Made by a program: the position numbers and the translations under genes
Source: Paenarthrobacter sp. DKR-5
GTDB taxonomy: Bacteria > Actinomycetota > Actinomycetes > Actinomycetales > Micrococcaceae
Reading direction: 5' to 3'
DNA: 64,000 nt
Assembly: GCF_018531425.1 (NCBI RefSeq)
Contig: NZ_JAHBOI010000008.1
Span: 95,621-159,620 of the forward strand
The notes under the pieces: model-generated
Database searches by the model: none
Told to the model about the DNA's origin: nothing
What the model saw: only the letters and a program-made list of their open reading frames with translations
Shown here: piece after piece, positions 42,414 through 51,608 of the stretch
Layout: every line of letters starts with the position of its first letter
Numbering within the stretch: the stretch's first letter is position 1

Positions 42414-43262
42414 TCAGCGAAGCACGCGGTGCGGGTGGCTGTAGACATTCAGGCTAGTGCCGCGGCTGAACCCTGCCAAAGTGAGCCCGGCGGTCTGCGC
42501 CAGCTCGACGGCGAGGGAGGACGGCGCGCTGACGGCGGAGAGCACGGGGATGCCTGCCATCGCCGCCTTCTGGACGAGTTCGAACGACGCCCGGCCGGAG
42601 ACCTGCAGCACTGTCCCTTCCAGCGGCAGCATCTTGTTGCGCAGCGCCCAGCCGACCACCTTGTCCACAGCGTTGTGCCGGCCGACGTCCTCGCGCACGC
42701 ACAGCAGTTCGACGTCGTCGCCCGCCACCCGGAAGAGCGCGGCCGCGTGCACGCCGCCGGTGCGGTCGAAGACCGCCTGGGCTTCGCGCAGCTTCTCCGG
42801 CAGCTGCAGCAGAAGCCGCAGCGGAAGCTGCACAGCGTCCTCCGCGACGTCGAACCGGGAGGACTTGCGCACGGCGTCGATCGAGGCCGTGCCGCAGATA
42901 CCGCAGGAGCTGCTGGTGTAGACGTGCCGTTCCATCGAGGTGTCCGGCAGCACGGCGCCGGCGCCGAGGGCCGCCTCGACCACGTTGTAGGTCTGCCTGC
43001 CGTCCTCGTCCTCGCCCGCACAGAAGCGCATGGACACCAGCTGGTCGTCGCGCCAGAGGACTCCCTCGGAGACAAGGAAGCCGGCCACCAGGTCGAAATC
43101 GTCGCCCGGAGTGCGCATGGTGACGGTGAAGGGCTTGTGCCCAAGCCGGATCTCCAGCGGCTCCTCCGCGGCCAGTACGTCCTCCCGCAGACGCTCAATC
43201 AAGGTCCCGTCGTCGCCGTAGCCGAACCGGTGCACCTTCCGCCGCTGGGTCATCCTTGCCAT
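42414..43262 (-). CDS. fdhD: FdhD, sulfur carrier for formate dehydrogenase maturation
   Basis: Protein of 282 aa that passes sulfur to the molybdenum cofactor of formate dehydrogenase. Its catalytic pair is in SSSCGICGTASI (CxxC near residue 118-121). FLVSEGVL, REDVGRHNAVDKVVG and VSGRASFELVQKAA are family hallmarks. It sits with moeA and mobA in a minus-strand block. No formate dehydrogenase gene is in the window. Confidence 0.94.
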   Translation of the reverse strand: MARMTQRRKVHRFGYGDDGTLIERLREDVLAAEEPLEIRLGHKPFTVTMRTPGDDFDLVAGFLVSEGVLWRDDQLVSMRFCAGEDEDGRQTYNVVEAALGAGAVLPDTSMERHVYTSSSCGICGTASIDAVRKSSRFDVAEDAVQLPLRLLLQLPEKLREAQAVFDRTGGVHAAALFRVAGDDVELLCVREDVGRHNAVDKVVGWALRNKMLPLEGTVLQVSGRASFELVQKAAMAGIPVLSAVSAPSSLAVELAQTAGLTLAGFSRGTSLNVYSHPHRVLR

Positions 43263-43304
43263 CGTGTGCCCCCTTCGAGGTCGTAGTCCTTGTGTGAAGG
43301 CCAG

Positions 43305-44552
43305 CTAGCGCCGGCTGCGCCCCGCGGTCCGCGGGACGGGCGGCGGAGGTTTGAACGCGCCCGGTTTCCAGGGCAGTTCCATGGCCGGCACGGGCTCGCC
43401 CAGCTGCACCCCGTGCGGGGGCACCACCATCACCCCGTCCGCTCCGGCGAGGCCCCGGAGCATGCCCGGGCCGGCGTGCTTTGCCGGGGAAGCCAGTCCG
43501 TAGACCAGCCGGTACGGGACCAGCCGCGTGCGGCCCGGATCCGCCTCGAGCACGGCCCCGCACGGCACCTCGGCCGTGGCGGGGGCCGGGCGCGAGGCGA
43601 GTTTGGCCAGCAGCGGGCCGCCGATCGTGAGGATGGCCATCATCGCGGCGAGCGGGTTGCCGGGCAGCCCAATATGGAAACGGCTGCCGGGAAGTTCGGC
43701 GAGCACCACCGGGTGCCCCGGGCGCATTGCGACACCATCCACCAGCAGGCGGCCGCCAAGCTTGTCGATCGCCTCGCGCAGGTGGTCCGCGTCGGAGAGC
43801 CCTGTTCCGCCGGTGGTGATGACGACGTCGGCGCTCTCATGCCCGGGCGCCTCGAGGGCCTCCATCCAGTCCGCCAAGCTGTCCCCCACCCGGTCGGCGC
43901 CGGCGACCTCACCGCCGAGCAGGCCCACCACTGTGCCCAGCTGCGGCCCGAAGGTGTCACGCACCTGCCCGGGGGCGGGGAGACCGGAGGTGACCACCTC
44001 ACCGCCGGTGAAGACCAGCCGGACCTGCGGCCTGCCCACCACAGTAAGCTCATCGCGGCCAGCCAGCGCCGCCAGGGCGACATGCGCGGGGTTGAGAGTG
44101 GTGCCCGCCGCGATCAGCACATCGCCGGCCGCTGCTTCCTCCGCGGCCGGGCGGATGTGCTGGCCGTTGCGCGGCTCCCCGGGCTTGGCATTCTCGCTGT
44201 GCACCAGCACCGGGTAGCCGTCTTCGTCCTCGGTGATCCGCCCGCTTTCCTTGCGCAGCACGGCCTTCGTGCCCGGCGGCAGCACCCCTCCGGTGACGAC
44301 AGGGCTGGCCTGGTGCGCAGTGAGCCGTTCCCCCGGCTCGGCCAGGATCCAGGGCGCGCTGCCCGCCACCGCCCAGCCGTCCATGGCGGAGGAGGCATAG
44401 TGGGGCAGGTCCTGGGCCGCCGCGACGTCCTCGGCGAGGGTGCGGCCGGAGGCTTTCTCGAGCGGAACGCGCTGGACCGCGACCGGCTGGGCACTGTCGA
44501 AGGAAACCGTGCGGGCTTCGTCCCAGGTGTGCGCCAGCTGGTGGCCGGACAC
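43305..44552 (-). CDS. moeA: MoeA, molybdopterin molybdenumtransferase
   Basis: Enzyme of 415 aa that inserts molybdate into molybdopterin-AMP. Motifs include SSAMDGWAVAG, VVTTGGTGLSDADH, MRPGHPVVLAEL and GLPGNPLAAM. All four domains are present and length is normal. The GTG start overlaps the TAG of mobA by one base (TAGTG), and fdhD follows 42 bp after, so the three genes form one operon. Confidence 0.94.
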   Translation of the reverse strand: MSGHQLAHTWDEARTVSFDSAQPVAVQRVPLEKASGRTLAEDVAAAQDLPHYASSAMDGWAVAGSAPWILAEPGERLTAHQASPVVTGGVLPPGTKAVLRKESGRITEDEDGYPVLVHSENAKPGEPRNGQHIRPAAEEAAAGDVLIAAGTTLNPAHVALAALAGRDELTVVGRPQVRLVFTGGEVVTSGLPAPGQVRDTFGPQLGTVVGLLGGEVAGADRVGDSLADWMEALEAPGHESADVVITTGGTGLSDADHLREAIDKLGGRLLVDGVAMRPGHPVVLAELPGSRFHIGLPGNPLAAMMAILTIGGPLLAKLASRPAPATAEVPCGAVLEADPGRTRLVPYRLVYGLASPAKHAGPGMLRGLAGADGVMVVPPHGVQLGEPVPAMELPWKPGAFKPPPPVPRTAGRSRR

Positions 44553-45484
44553 TACCGGGGTCCGGGTCCGGCCGGGGCGGCCTCGCCGTCGCTGTAATCG
44601 CGGGCGAGCTGCTGGCAGACGGCAATTGCCGAGCGCATCGCGGTGTGCTCATCGGCCTGGCCGCTGCCGGCGGCCATCCCCGCAGCGAGGCCGGCGAGGA
44701 ATGTGGTCAGCGGCGCGGCCGGCCGCACCACCGCATGGGCTGCCACGCCGGCCAGCTTCAGGACGGCGTTGATGTCAACGTCGACGTCCTCCAGTTCGAG
44801 GGTCTTCAGCACAGCGCGGCACCATTCCTCAAGCGTCTCTTCCTGGCTCTTCATGAGGCGTCCTTTCGTCAGGTCATTCGCCGCGGTGCCCGGCTCCGCC
44901 GGCAGCGGAGCCACGCCCAGGGCCTGCGCATCCGCCCAGGTGTCGACGTCGTCGGTGGATCCGGCGGGCGCCGGCACCGTCACCAGTTCAAGACTAGCAA
45001 CGAGGGCGAACACCGAGCCGTTTTCGAGCCGGCCGCGCGCCGCCGCCTGCGCAACCTGCCGCCGAAGCGGGTCCGTGCGGTAGAGCGCAGCCAGCGGCTG
45101 AACCCTCCCGCCGTCATCCGCCAGGATCACTCCGTCGCCCGCGGAACCGGCCGCCGCCTCCAGGAGGGCCGCCACGCCGGACGCCGAGCGGGGCATGTCG
45201 CAGGCGAGCACGAGCGTGAATTCCGCCGCCGGCACTGCGGCGAGCCCCGCAGCCAGCGCTGCGGCCGGGCCCGCAAACGCGGGCTCTTCCCGTGCCAGCA
45301 GTACCCCGTCCGGCAACGGGCGCCCAGGCGGGGGGCCCACCACGACCCGGGCCGAGGCTCCTGCGGCAGCGTCGAGCGCGTGCTCAAGCAGCGTCCTGCC
45401 CGATGCCGCCGCCAGCGAGGCTTTGGGGACACCACCAAGCCGCGAGGAGCGGCCGCCGGCGAGGATGATGGCGGTGTAATCCAT
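44552..45484 (-). CDS. mobA: MobA-like nucleotidyltransferase fused to DUF6457
   Basis: Protein of 310 aa. Residues 1-195 form the NTP transferase domain with LAGGRSSRLGGVPKASL, LACDMPRSASGV and QPLAALYR, as in molybdenum cofactor guanylyltransferase MobA. Residues about 210-290 (ETLEEWCRAVLKTLELEDVD...) are the small helical DUF6457 domain, often a separate gene. An internal ATG in front of it (KGRLMKSQEE) has AAAGGACG before it, so the domain may also be made separately. First gene of the cofactor operon. Confidence 0.85.
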   Translation of the reverse strand: MDYTAIILAGGRSSRLGGVPKASLAAASGRTLLEHALDAAAGASARVVVGPPPGRPLPDGVLLAREEPAFAGPAAALAAGLAAVPAAEFTLVLACDMPRSASGVAALLEAAAGSAGDGVILADDGGRVQPLAALYRTDPLRRQVAQAAARGRLENGSVFALVASLELVTVPAPAGSTDDVDTWADAQALGVAPLPAEPGTAANDLTKGRLMKSQEETLEEWCRAVLKTLELEDVDVDINAVLKLAGVAAHAVVRPAAPLTTFLAGLAAGMAAGSGQADEHTAMRSAIAVCQQLARDYSDGEAAPAGPGPR

Positions 45485-45512
45485 GGGAAACCCGTCGATG
45501 GTTGGGGCGGAT

Positions 45513-45557
45513 GCAACAGGGCGGCGTGCAACAGGGCGGCGTCAAACAGGGCGGGCC
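45513..45557. repeat. 15-bp tandem repeat, three units
   Basis: GCAACAGGGCGGCGT at 45513-45527 and 45528-45542, and CAAACAGGGCGGGCC at 45543-45557. It fills most of the gap between the HNH gene end and the mobA start, that is the region just upstream of mobA. Confidence 0.75.
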
Positions 45558-45561
45558 GGCC

Positions 45562-46059
45562 TCAGGCGGCCGAACCGGCCAGGTACTGGTCCCAGTCCGG
45601 GAAGGGCTTCTCCAGCTCCTTGATCTGCCAGGTCGTGCCGCGCGGCGGCAACGGCGCGATCCTCAGCTTCCAGCCCATCTCGGCCGGAGTGTGGTCCCCC
45701 TTGACGTTGTTGCAGCGCAGGCAGCAGGCCACCAGGTTCTCCCAGCTGTCCGCCCCGCCGCGGGACTTGGGCTGCACATGGTCAACGGTTTCGGCGGACT
45801 TGCCGCAGTAGGCGCATTTGTGCCCGTCCCGCCGGAGGACTCCGCGGCGGCTCACCGGCGTCGCCTGGCTGTACGGCAGGCGGATGTAGCGGTGCAGCAG
45901 AATGACCGTCGGGCGGCCAAGGATGTCGTTGGGGCCGACCACAGGCTCCCCGCCCTCGGCGACCACCGTCGCTTTGCCCGTAAGCACAAGCACCAGCGCC
46001 CTGCGGAAGGTCACTACCGCAAGCGGTTCATATCCAGCATTCAGAACGAGAGTGCGCAT
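45562..46059 (-). CDS. HNH endonuclease family protein
   Basis: Protein of 165 aa. MRTLVLNAGYEPLAVV is the usual start. The HNH centre is CAYCGKSAETVDHVQPKSRG, then N in WENLVACC and CLRCNNVKG, giving two CxxC zinc pairs and the catalytic His. Such proteins are found singly in nearly all actinobacteria and are not restriction enzymes as far as known. No mobile-element partner is near, so a core role in DNA repair or processing is possible. Confidence 0.88.
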   Translation of the reverse strand: MRTLVLNAGYEPLAVVTFRRALVLVLTGKATVVAEGGEPVVGPNDILGRPTVILLHRYIRLPYSQATPVSRRGVLRRDGHKCAYCGKSAETVDHVQPKSRGGADSWENLVACCLRCNNVKGDHTPAEMGWKLRIAPLPPRGTTWQIKELEKPFPDWDQYLAGSAA

Positions 46060-46211
46060 GCACGTACCTCTTCACCTGACCGCGGTCCTGTTACAGGCTG
46101 TAACGGGTCCGATCATTGGATCGACAAGAGAAGGATAAACGCCGGATTTGCTTTTCAGCGAATCCCGGTCCCCGGGTGGTACGTGTCGTATCCGCCCGAT
46201 GGGCGGTTAAA

Positions 46212-46249
46212 GCGAAGGACCCCCACCGGGAAAGGTGGGGGCCCTTCGC
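46212..46249 (-). terminator. terminator hairpin after the NlpC/P60 gene
   Basis: Arms 46212-46227 (GCGAAGGACCCCCACC) and 46234-46249 pair with one mismatch over a 6-nt loop, 12 bp after the stop of the hydrolase gene. Confidence 0.75.
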
Positions 46250-46260
46250 GTTGCCGGTGG

Positions 46261-47061
46261 TCAGTGACCGATGGCGATGAACTGCGGGCCGGAGCCGAGG
46301 TAGGCGCTGAAGACAACGGTGTTGCCGCCGTCGAACCCGCCGTGGATGGCCTGGCCGTTGCCGATGTAGATGGCAACGTGGGGCATGCCCGCGCCGGCGT
46401 TGTCGTAGTAGATCACGTCGCCGGGCTGTGCCTCGGCTGCGCTCTCGGCGTGGCCCAGCGACTTGTAGCCGGCCGGCCAGCCGTGGAAGAAGATGCCCGC
46501 GGCGGCCAGCGAGTTGCTGACGAGGGCGGTGCAGTCCTGGTGGACGCCGAGCTGCGCGTAAGCGGCAGCGACGATCTTGGCGCCGGCACCGGAGGCGACA
46601 GCCGGAGCGGCCGGGGCAGACTGCACGGTGACGTTCGCGACCGGCGTGGCGACGGCGGCCTGCACCGGGGCGGCCGGTGCGGCGATCGGCGCGGCCGGCT
46701 TGGAGTCCTGCACCGTCACGACGGGCTGGGCGACCGGCTTGGCGACGACCGGGGCGGCCTCCGACTTCACGGCGGGACGCTCGAAGGAGATCGCGACGTG
46801 CGAGTCGGTGCTGACGTCGACCGATCCGGCCTTCTGGACCTCAAGGGTGGACGTGTTGGTGGAGGAGTCGCGCTGGGCCGGTGCCTCGGCCGCGTTGGCC
46901 GCGATGCCGGAGGTCAGGACCAGGCCCGAAGCAGCGGCGATAACGGCGGCCTGACGGCCCATCCCACCAGCGTTCGACCCGACAGCCTTGGCGATGACAG
47001 CAAGCGAGTTGGTCTTGGTGACCTCGGCGCGGTGTCGTGCAATAGGTGCACGCTGAGTCAT
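46261..47061 (-). CDS. secreted NlpC/P60-like cell-wall hydrolase
   Basis: Protein of 266 aa. A long basic N-terminus (RHRAEVTKTNSLAVIAKAVG) leads to the signal helix GRQAAVIAAASGLVLTSG and a cleavage region ANAAEAP. A Pro/Ala/Val-rich linker (about 75-175) precedes the catalytic domain with Cys in HQDCTALVSN, and His in MPHVAIYIG. The fold should cut peptide cross-links of peptidoglycan. It shares the SNAGxxGRQAAV segment with the next gene. It lacks an obvious riboswitch but lies 103 bp after that gene and may depend on its promoter. Confidence 0.85.
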   Translation of the reverse strand: MTQRAPIARHRAEVTKTNSLAVIAKAVGSNAGGMGRQAAVIAAASGLVLTSGIAANAAEAPAQRDSSTNTSTLEVQKAGSVDVSTDSHVAISFERPAVKSEAAPVVAKPVAQPVVTVQDSKPAAPIAAPAAPVQAAVATPVANVTVQSAPAAPAVASGAGAKIVAAAYAQLGVHQDCTALVSNSLAAAGIFFHGWPAGYKSLGHAESAAEAQPGDVIYYDNAGAGMPHVAIYIGNGQAIHGGFDGGNTVVFSAYLGSGPQFIAIGH

Positions 47062-47164
47062 GGTTGCTCTCTTTCAAATTCCTCAAGCCGGATTTCGGCC
47101 CTTTGGTTTCTTTCGGGGGGCTCGGCGGTTTTTGTTGCGCGAGCCGCCGGCCCGCTGGGGGTGC

Positions 47165-47914
47165 CTAGCGAAGGGTGTAGAACACCGAGCTTCCGGTCGC
47201 GGAGACCGGAAGAAGCAAAGTTCCCTGTGACGGGTTGAGGGCGCTGATCATCATGCCGTTGCCGACGTAGATGCCCACGTGCACGCCACCGTTCTGGACG
47301 ACGAGGTCGCCAGGAGCGGGGGCGGACGTCTGCGTCATGCCGACCCACTGGTTGGTGCGCGGGATGCTGATGCCGGCCTGGGCGTAGGCCCACTGGACGA
47401 AGCCCGAGCAGTCCCAGCCGGAGGTGCTGGTGCCGCCCCACACGTACGGGTGGCCGATGCCGGCGTAGGCCGCGGCGGCCACGGCAGCGTTGCCGCCGGA
47501 GACCTTGTCGGTCTTGGCTGCAGCCGGAGTGGCTGCCGCGGTGATCGTCTCGGCCTGGACCGTGACACCGGCCGCGGGTGCGGCGGCCGCGGGAGCCTGC
47601 GCGGCCGGAGCGGCAACGGCAGGAGCCGGTGTGGAGGTCACCGCGGGGCGCTCGAACTTGACGTTCGTGCCCTGCGGGGTGCTGACGGCGACCGGGGTCA
47701 TGTCGGCGGAGGCCTCGATGGCCTTGCTGGGGGTCTGGGTGTCGGCAGCCTGGGCCGGAAGACCCATCGTGACGATCAGGCCGGATGCTGCGGCGAGCAC
47801 GGCTGCCTGGCGTCCGACAGATCCGGCATTCGACGACACGGCCTTGGAAATGACATTGAGCGGGTTCGTGCGAACCGCATCCGCGCGGTGGCGGGCAAGC
47901 GTGTGTGAAGACAC
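47165..47914 (-). CDS. secreted NlpC/P60 endopeptidase under a c-di-AMP riboswitch
   Basis: Protein of 249 aa with a basic N-terminus, signal helix AAVLAAASGLIVTMGLPAQA and Ala/Pro linker. The C-terminal NlpC/P60 domain has catalytic Cys in GWDCSGFVQWAYAQAG and His in NGGVHVGIYVG. GTG start MSSHTLARHRAD was chosen because GGGAGAGG precedes it and because a start further upstream would lie inside the riboswitch. Exported; acts on peptidoglycan during growth or separation. Confidence 0.9.
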   Translation of the reverse strand: MSSHTLARHRADAVRTNPLNVISKAVSSNAGSVGRQAAVLAAASGLIVTMGLPAQAADTQTPSKAIEASADMTPVAVSTPQGTNVKFERPAVTSTPAPAVAAPAAQAPAAAAPAAGVTVQAETITAAATPAAAKTDKVSGGNAAVAAAAYAGIGHPYVWGGTSTSGWDCSGFVQWAYAQAGISIPRTNQWVGMTQTSAPAPGDLVVQNGGVHVGIYVGNGMMISALNPSQGTLLLPVSATGSSVFYTLR

Positions 47915-47921
47915 AGTTGTA

Positions 47922-48068
47922 GCCTCTCCCAATGCCTGCGAGGTGAGCTGTCGGATTCGGATGGGAGTCACCCGGCCGCTCGTCCTCCACGGAATCCGTG
48001 GACTTCTTGCGACTTAACCCCTAGGACTTCTTGCGAAGCCCAACTAATTGGTTCCCCCGCCCCTGCCA
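47922..48068 (-). promoter_or_regulatory. ydaO-type c-di-AMP riboswitch
   Basis: On the minus strand the RNA begins GGCAGGGGCGGGGGAACC, has AGGGGUUAAGU in the middle and ends GAAUCCGACAGCUCACCUCG followed by CAGGC. These are the invariant blocks of the ydaO-yuaA aptamer. The start codon lies 8 nt downstream, so translation-level or nearby transcription control is likely. Members in actinobacteria precede cell-wall hydrolases and lower them at high c-di-AMP. Confidence 0.88.
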
Positions 48069-48125
48069 TGCGAATGTTGCGAACGGACCTCGAGCGGTGG
48101 CAGAGCTAGGCAATCCACTCGAGGA

Positions 48126-48148
48126 CGCCAACTTGAACAAAGTTGGCG
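48126..48148. terminator. small inverted repeat after the M23 gene
   Basis: CGCCAACTT (48126-48134) and AAGTTGGCG (48140-48148) around GAACA, about 80 bp past the M23 stop and before the next riboswitch. It could terminate the M23 transcript. The rest of 48069-48226 shows no gene. Confidence 0.4.
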
Positions 48149-48226
48149 CACAAACGACGGTACATGAGATAGGGCCCAATGTCACATTCCGATCACGACC
48201 GGCGTTTTCGGATGTGACCTGCACCC

Positions 48227-49024
48227 CTAGAGCCAGCCAGCCGGGTCGACGACGTCGCCGTTGACCATCACTTCGAAATGGAGGTGGCAGCCCGTGGAGG
48301 CGCCGGTCGTGCCGCTGAGGGCGATGAGTTCGCCGCGGCTGACTTCCTGGCCCACGTGGACGCTGAACGACGAGAGATGGTTGTACGTGGTCTCGAGCCC
48401 GTTGCCGTGGTCGATCACCACACGGTTGCCGCCGCCGTAGGGGTGCCACCCGGCGAAAGTGACCTTGCCGGAAGCCGCCGCATGGACATCGGTGCCGCAA
48501 CCGGCGGCGAAGTCTTCGCCACGGTGGAACTCGCCGAGCTCGCCGGTAATCGGACTGATGCGCTGGCCGAAGGGCGATGTCTCGGTCATGTGCGCCAGCG
48601 GAGCCGCAAGGGAGCCCTTGGCGGAGGCCGGAGTCACGGACCCGGACGCGGTGGACATGATCTGCTTGAGCCGGCCGTCCGGGTCCGCTGTGGTGGAGAA
48701 GCCGGTGCGGCTGAATTCCACTTTGGCGGACAATGGCGTGCTGACCAGCGCCAACGGCGCCTTGGCGGGTTTCGCCGGCTCCTCCGCGACCGCCGCGCCG
48801 GTGGTCGGGATGGCGACGGCGAGCACGAGCCCGGTGGCCGCAAGGGCCATGCCGGCCTTCTGGCCGGCGCCGGTTACCCCGGCGAGGCCGGCGGCCTGAC
48901 GGACGGGGCCGCGCCCGCGGCGCTCAGCGCGGACGGCGTCGCGGGGACGCGCTTGCGGAACGGGCGCGGCGACGGCTGCCGGTGCGGCAGCCCGGCGGCG
49001 CCCATGCAGTTTGTGCGTGGACAA
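48227..49024 (-). CDS. secreted M23 family peptidase under a c-di-AMP riboswitch
   Basis: Zinc endopeptidase of 265 aa acting on peptidoglycan cross-bridges. Signal helix GMALAATGLVLAVAIPTTGA. Catalytic LytM domain near the C-terminus has zinc ligands in GEFHRGEDFAAG (HxxxD) and GCHLHFEV (HxH), with the extra His in YNHLSS. The TTG start at 49024 was chosen because the riboswitch ends 17 nt before it, with GGGAAAG as ribosome site. An earlier in-frame start would lie in the aptamer. Confidence 0.88.
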   Translation of the reverse strand: MSTHKLHGRRRAAAPAAVAAPVPQARPRDAVRAERRGRGPVRQAAGLAGVTGAGQKAGMALAATGLVLAVAIPTTGAAVAEEPAKPAKAPLALVSTPLSAKVEFSRTGFSTTADPDGRLKQIMSTASGSVTPASAKGSLAAPLAHMTETSPFGQRISPITGELGEFHRGEDFAAGCGTDVHAAASGKVTFAGWHPYGGGNRVVIDHGNGLETTYNHLSSFSVHVGQEVSRGELIALSGTTGASTGCHLHFEVMVNGDVVDPAGWL

Positions 49025-49040
49025 CAGCTTTCCCTCTCTG

Positions 49041-49230
49041 TGGCTGCCTGCGGAGTTAGCTGTCGGATTCGAGTCGGAGAGATGCTGACTCGGCCCGGGA
49101 GTTGCCCGCCGCACCGGCCCGCAGACGGCCCCAGGGCCTTCCACGGAGGTACTTCAGACGAGACTGCCGGGCTTCACCCCAAGACGGCTTGCGCAGCCGC
49201 CGGATGGTGGGTCCCCCGCCCCTGCCAGGT
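49041..49230 (-). promoter_or_regulatory. ydaO-type c-di-AMP riboswitch
   Basis: Minus-strand RNA with GGCAGGGGCGGGGGACCC at the 5' side, UUGGGGUGAAGCCCGG in the middle, GCCGAGUCAGC, and GAAUCCGACAGCUAACUCCG near the 3' side, the conserved ydaO-yuaA blocks. A TATAGT -10 box stands at 49306-49311 about 75 nt upstream. The remaining 49231-49434 stretch holds only this promoter area and the end of the DtxR gene. Confidence 0.9.
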
Positions 49231-49434
49231 GGGATTGTTTCGCAGTTCCGCTGGCAGGGCTCGGCATCGGAACGGGTAACGCTTTGGTATCAGCGTCCGC
49301 ACAACACTATAAATGATCGCCCAGGGTGATATGAATCCGTGATGTTCCCTGTGGACAGCGAATCGGATGTCTGACGTTGCGCCGCCAGCGGCCCGCTTCA
49401 GCCGCCCGCTTCAGCCGGCGGGAGGTTCGGGCTC

Positions 49435-50130
49435 TTACCCCACCGAAACGAACACGTGCGCGGCGACCTCAGGCGGCAGCTCGAGCGCCCCGTCGATGTT
49501 CGGCACCCGCACCGAGATGTAGTCCCCGGCCTGGGCCAGCAGGATTCGCGCGCCGGGCCGCAGGCCGCCCTCGTCCAGCTGGGCAAGCAGCTCCGGCTCC
49601 ACCTGGATCGGCTCGGCAAGGCGGCAAATCACCACCTCCGAAGCCTCCGTGTACTGCGCCATCGCAGCCGGGAGGTTCATCACGCCCTCGGTGAACGCGT
49701 CGGACGACTCCCCGCCAAGAGCTTCCAGTCCCGGGATCGGATTGCCGTAGGGCGAGACATTCGGCCTGCCGAGCAGTTCGAACAGCCTGCGCTCGACCCG
49801 CTCGCTCATCACGTGCTCCCATCGGCACGCTTCATCGTGGACGTAGGCCCACTCCAGGCCGATCACATCCGCCAGCAGCCGTTCGGCCAGCCGGTGCTTG
49901 CGCATCACCTCGGTGGCCCGGGTGCGCCCGTACGGAGTGAGCTCCAGGTGCCGGTCACCCGAAACCACCACGAGGCCGTCCCGCTCCATCCTGCCGATGG
50001 TCTGCGATACGGTCGGCCCGGAGTGGCGCAGCCGTTCGGCGATCCGCGCCCGCAGCGCCACGATCTTCTCTTCTTCGAGCTCAAGGATGGTGCGCAGGTA
50101 CATCTCAGTCGTATCGATGAGATCGGTCAC
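49435..50130 (-). CDS. DtxR/IdeR-family metal-dependent repressor
   Basis: Regulator of 231 aa. The winged-helix domain (1-70) has TEMYLRTILELEEE and SGPTVSQTIGRMERDGLV. Metal ligands of the family are present: M10, HRLAERLL, and VHDEACRWEHVMS with Cys, Glu and His of the primary site. An SH3-like C-terminal domain completes it. With Cys in the primary site it should sense iron, as IdeR does, rather than manganese. Divergent from serC over 244 bp. Confidence 0.92.
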   Translation of the reverse strand: MTDLIDTTEMYLRTILELEEEKIVALRARIAERLRHSGPTVSQTIGRMERDGLVVVSGDRHLELTPYGRTRATEVMRKHRLAERLLADVIGLEWAYVHDEACRWEHVMSERVERRLFELLGRPNVSPYGNPIPGLEALGGESSDAFTEGVMNLPAAMAQYTEASEVVICRLAEPIQVEPELLAQLDEGGLRPGARILLAQAGDYISVRVPNIDGALELPPEVAAHVFVSVG

Positions 50131-50359
50131 GAATCTTCTCCTTGAGCACGGGGCTGTCTTCTCCGCCCGGGCCGGCGGCGACGTTCTGCACGGGCCTCAA
50201 GACTAGCTTGTTTGTACAGAGTGCAGATAATCGGCCGCAGCTGCTGGCGGCGAACCGCCGGCATCTCATTCCCTGGGATCCGCGCTGCCGGGTTGGGGGC
50301 GCCGGACGGCGTCGGGCAGAATAAAAGCAAGCCCCAGCGTACGCCTGTAGCAACTATGA

Positions 50360-51505
<1,146 letters not shown>

Positions 51506-51522
51506 GAGGCACCGGGGCAAAC

Positions 51523-51565
51523 AAATGGTCCGGCATTACCGCGGTGCGGTAGTGCCGGACCATTT
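51523..51565. terminator. bidirectional terminator between serC and the DUF3027 gene
   Basis: Arms 51523-51542 (AAATGGTCCGGCATTACCGC) and 51546-51565 pair with one mismatch over a 3-nt loop; the A/T ends give a U-run in both directions. It serves convergent genes. Confidence 0.9.
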
Positions 51566-51608
51566 CCCGTTCAGGTTCCGGTAAGGCCCAGGCGGCCAGC
51601 CGGACTGG

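Noticed and set aside
45562..46059. HNH gene as part of a restriction or mobile system
   Set aside because: No methyltransferase, intron or phage gene is adjacent; this type is a widespread core gene in actinobacteria.
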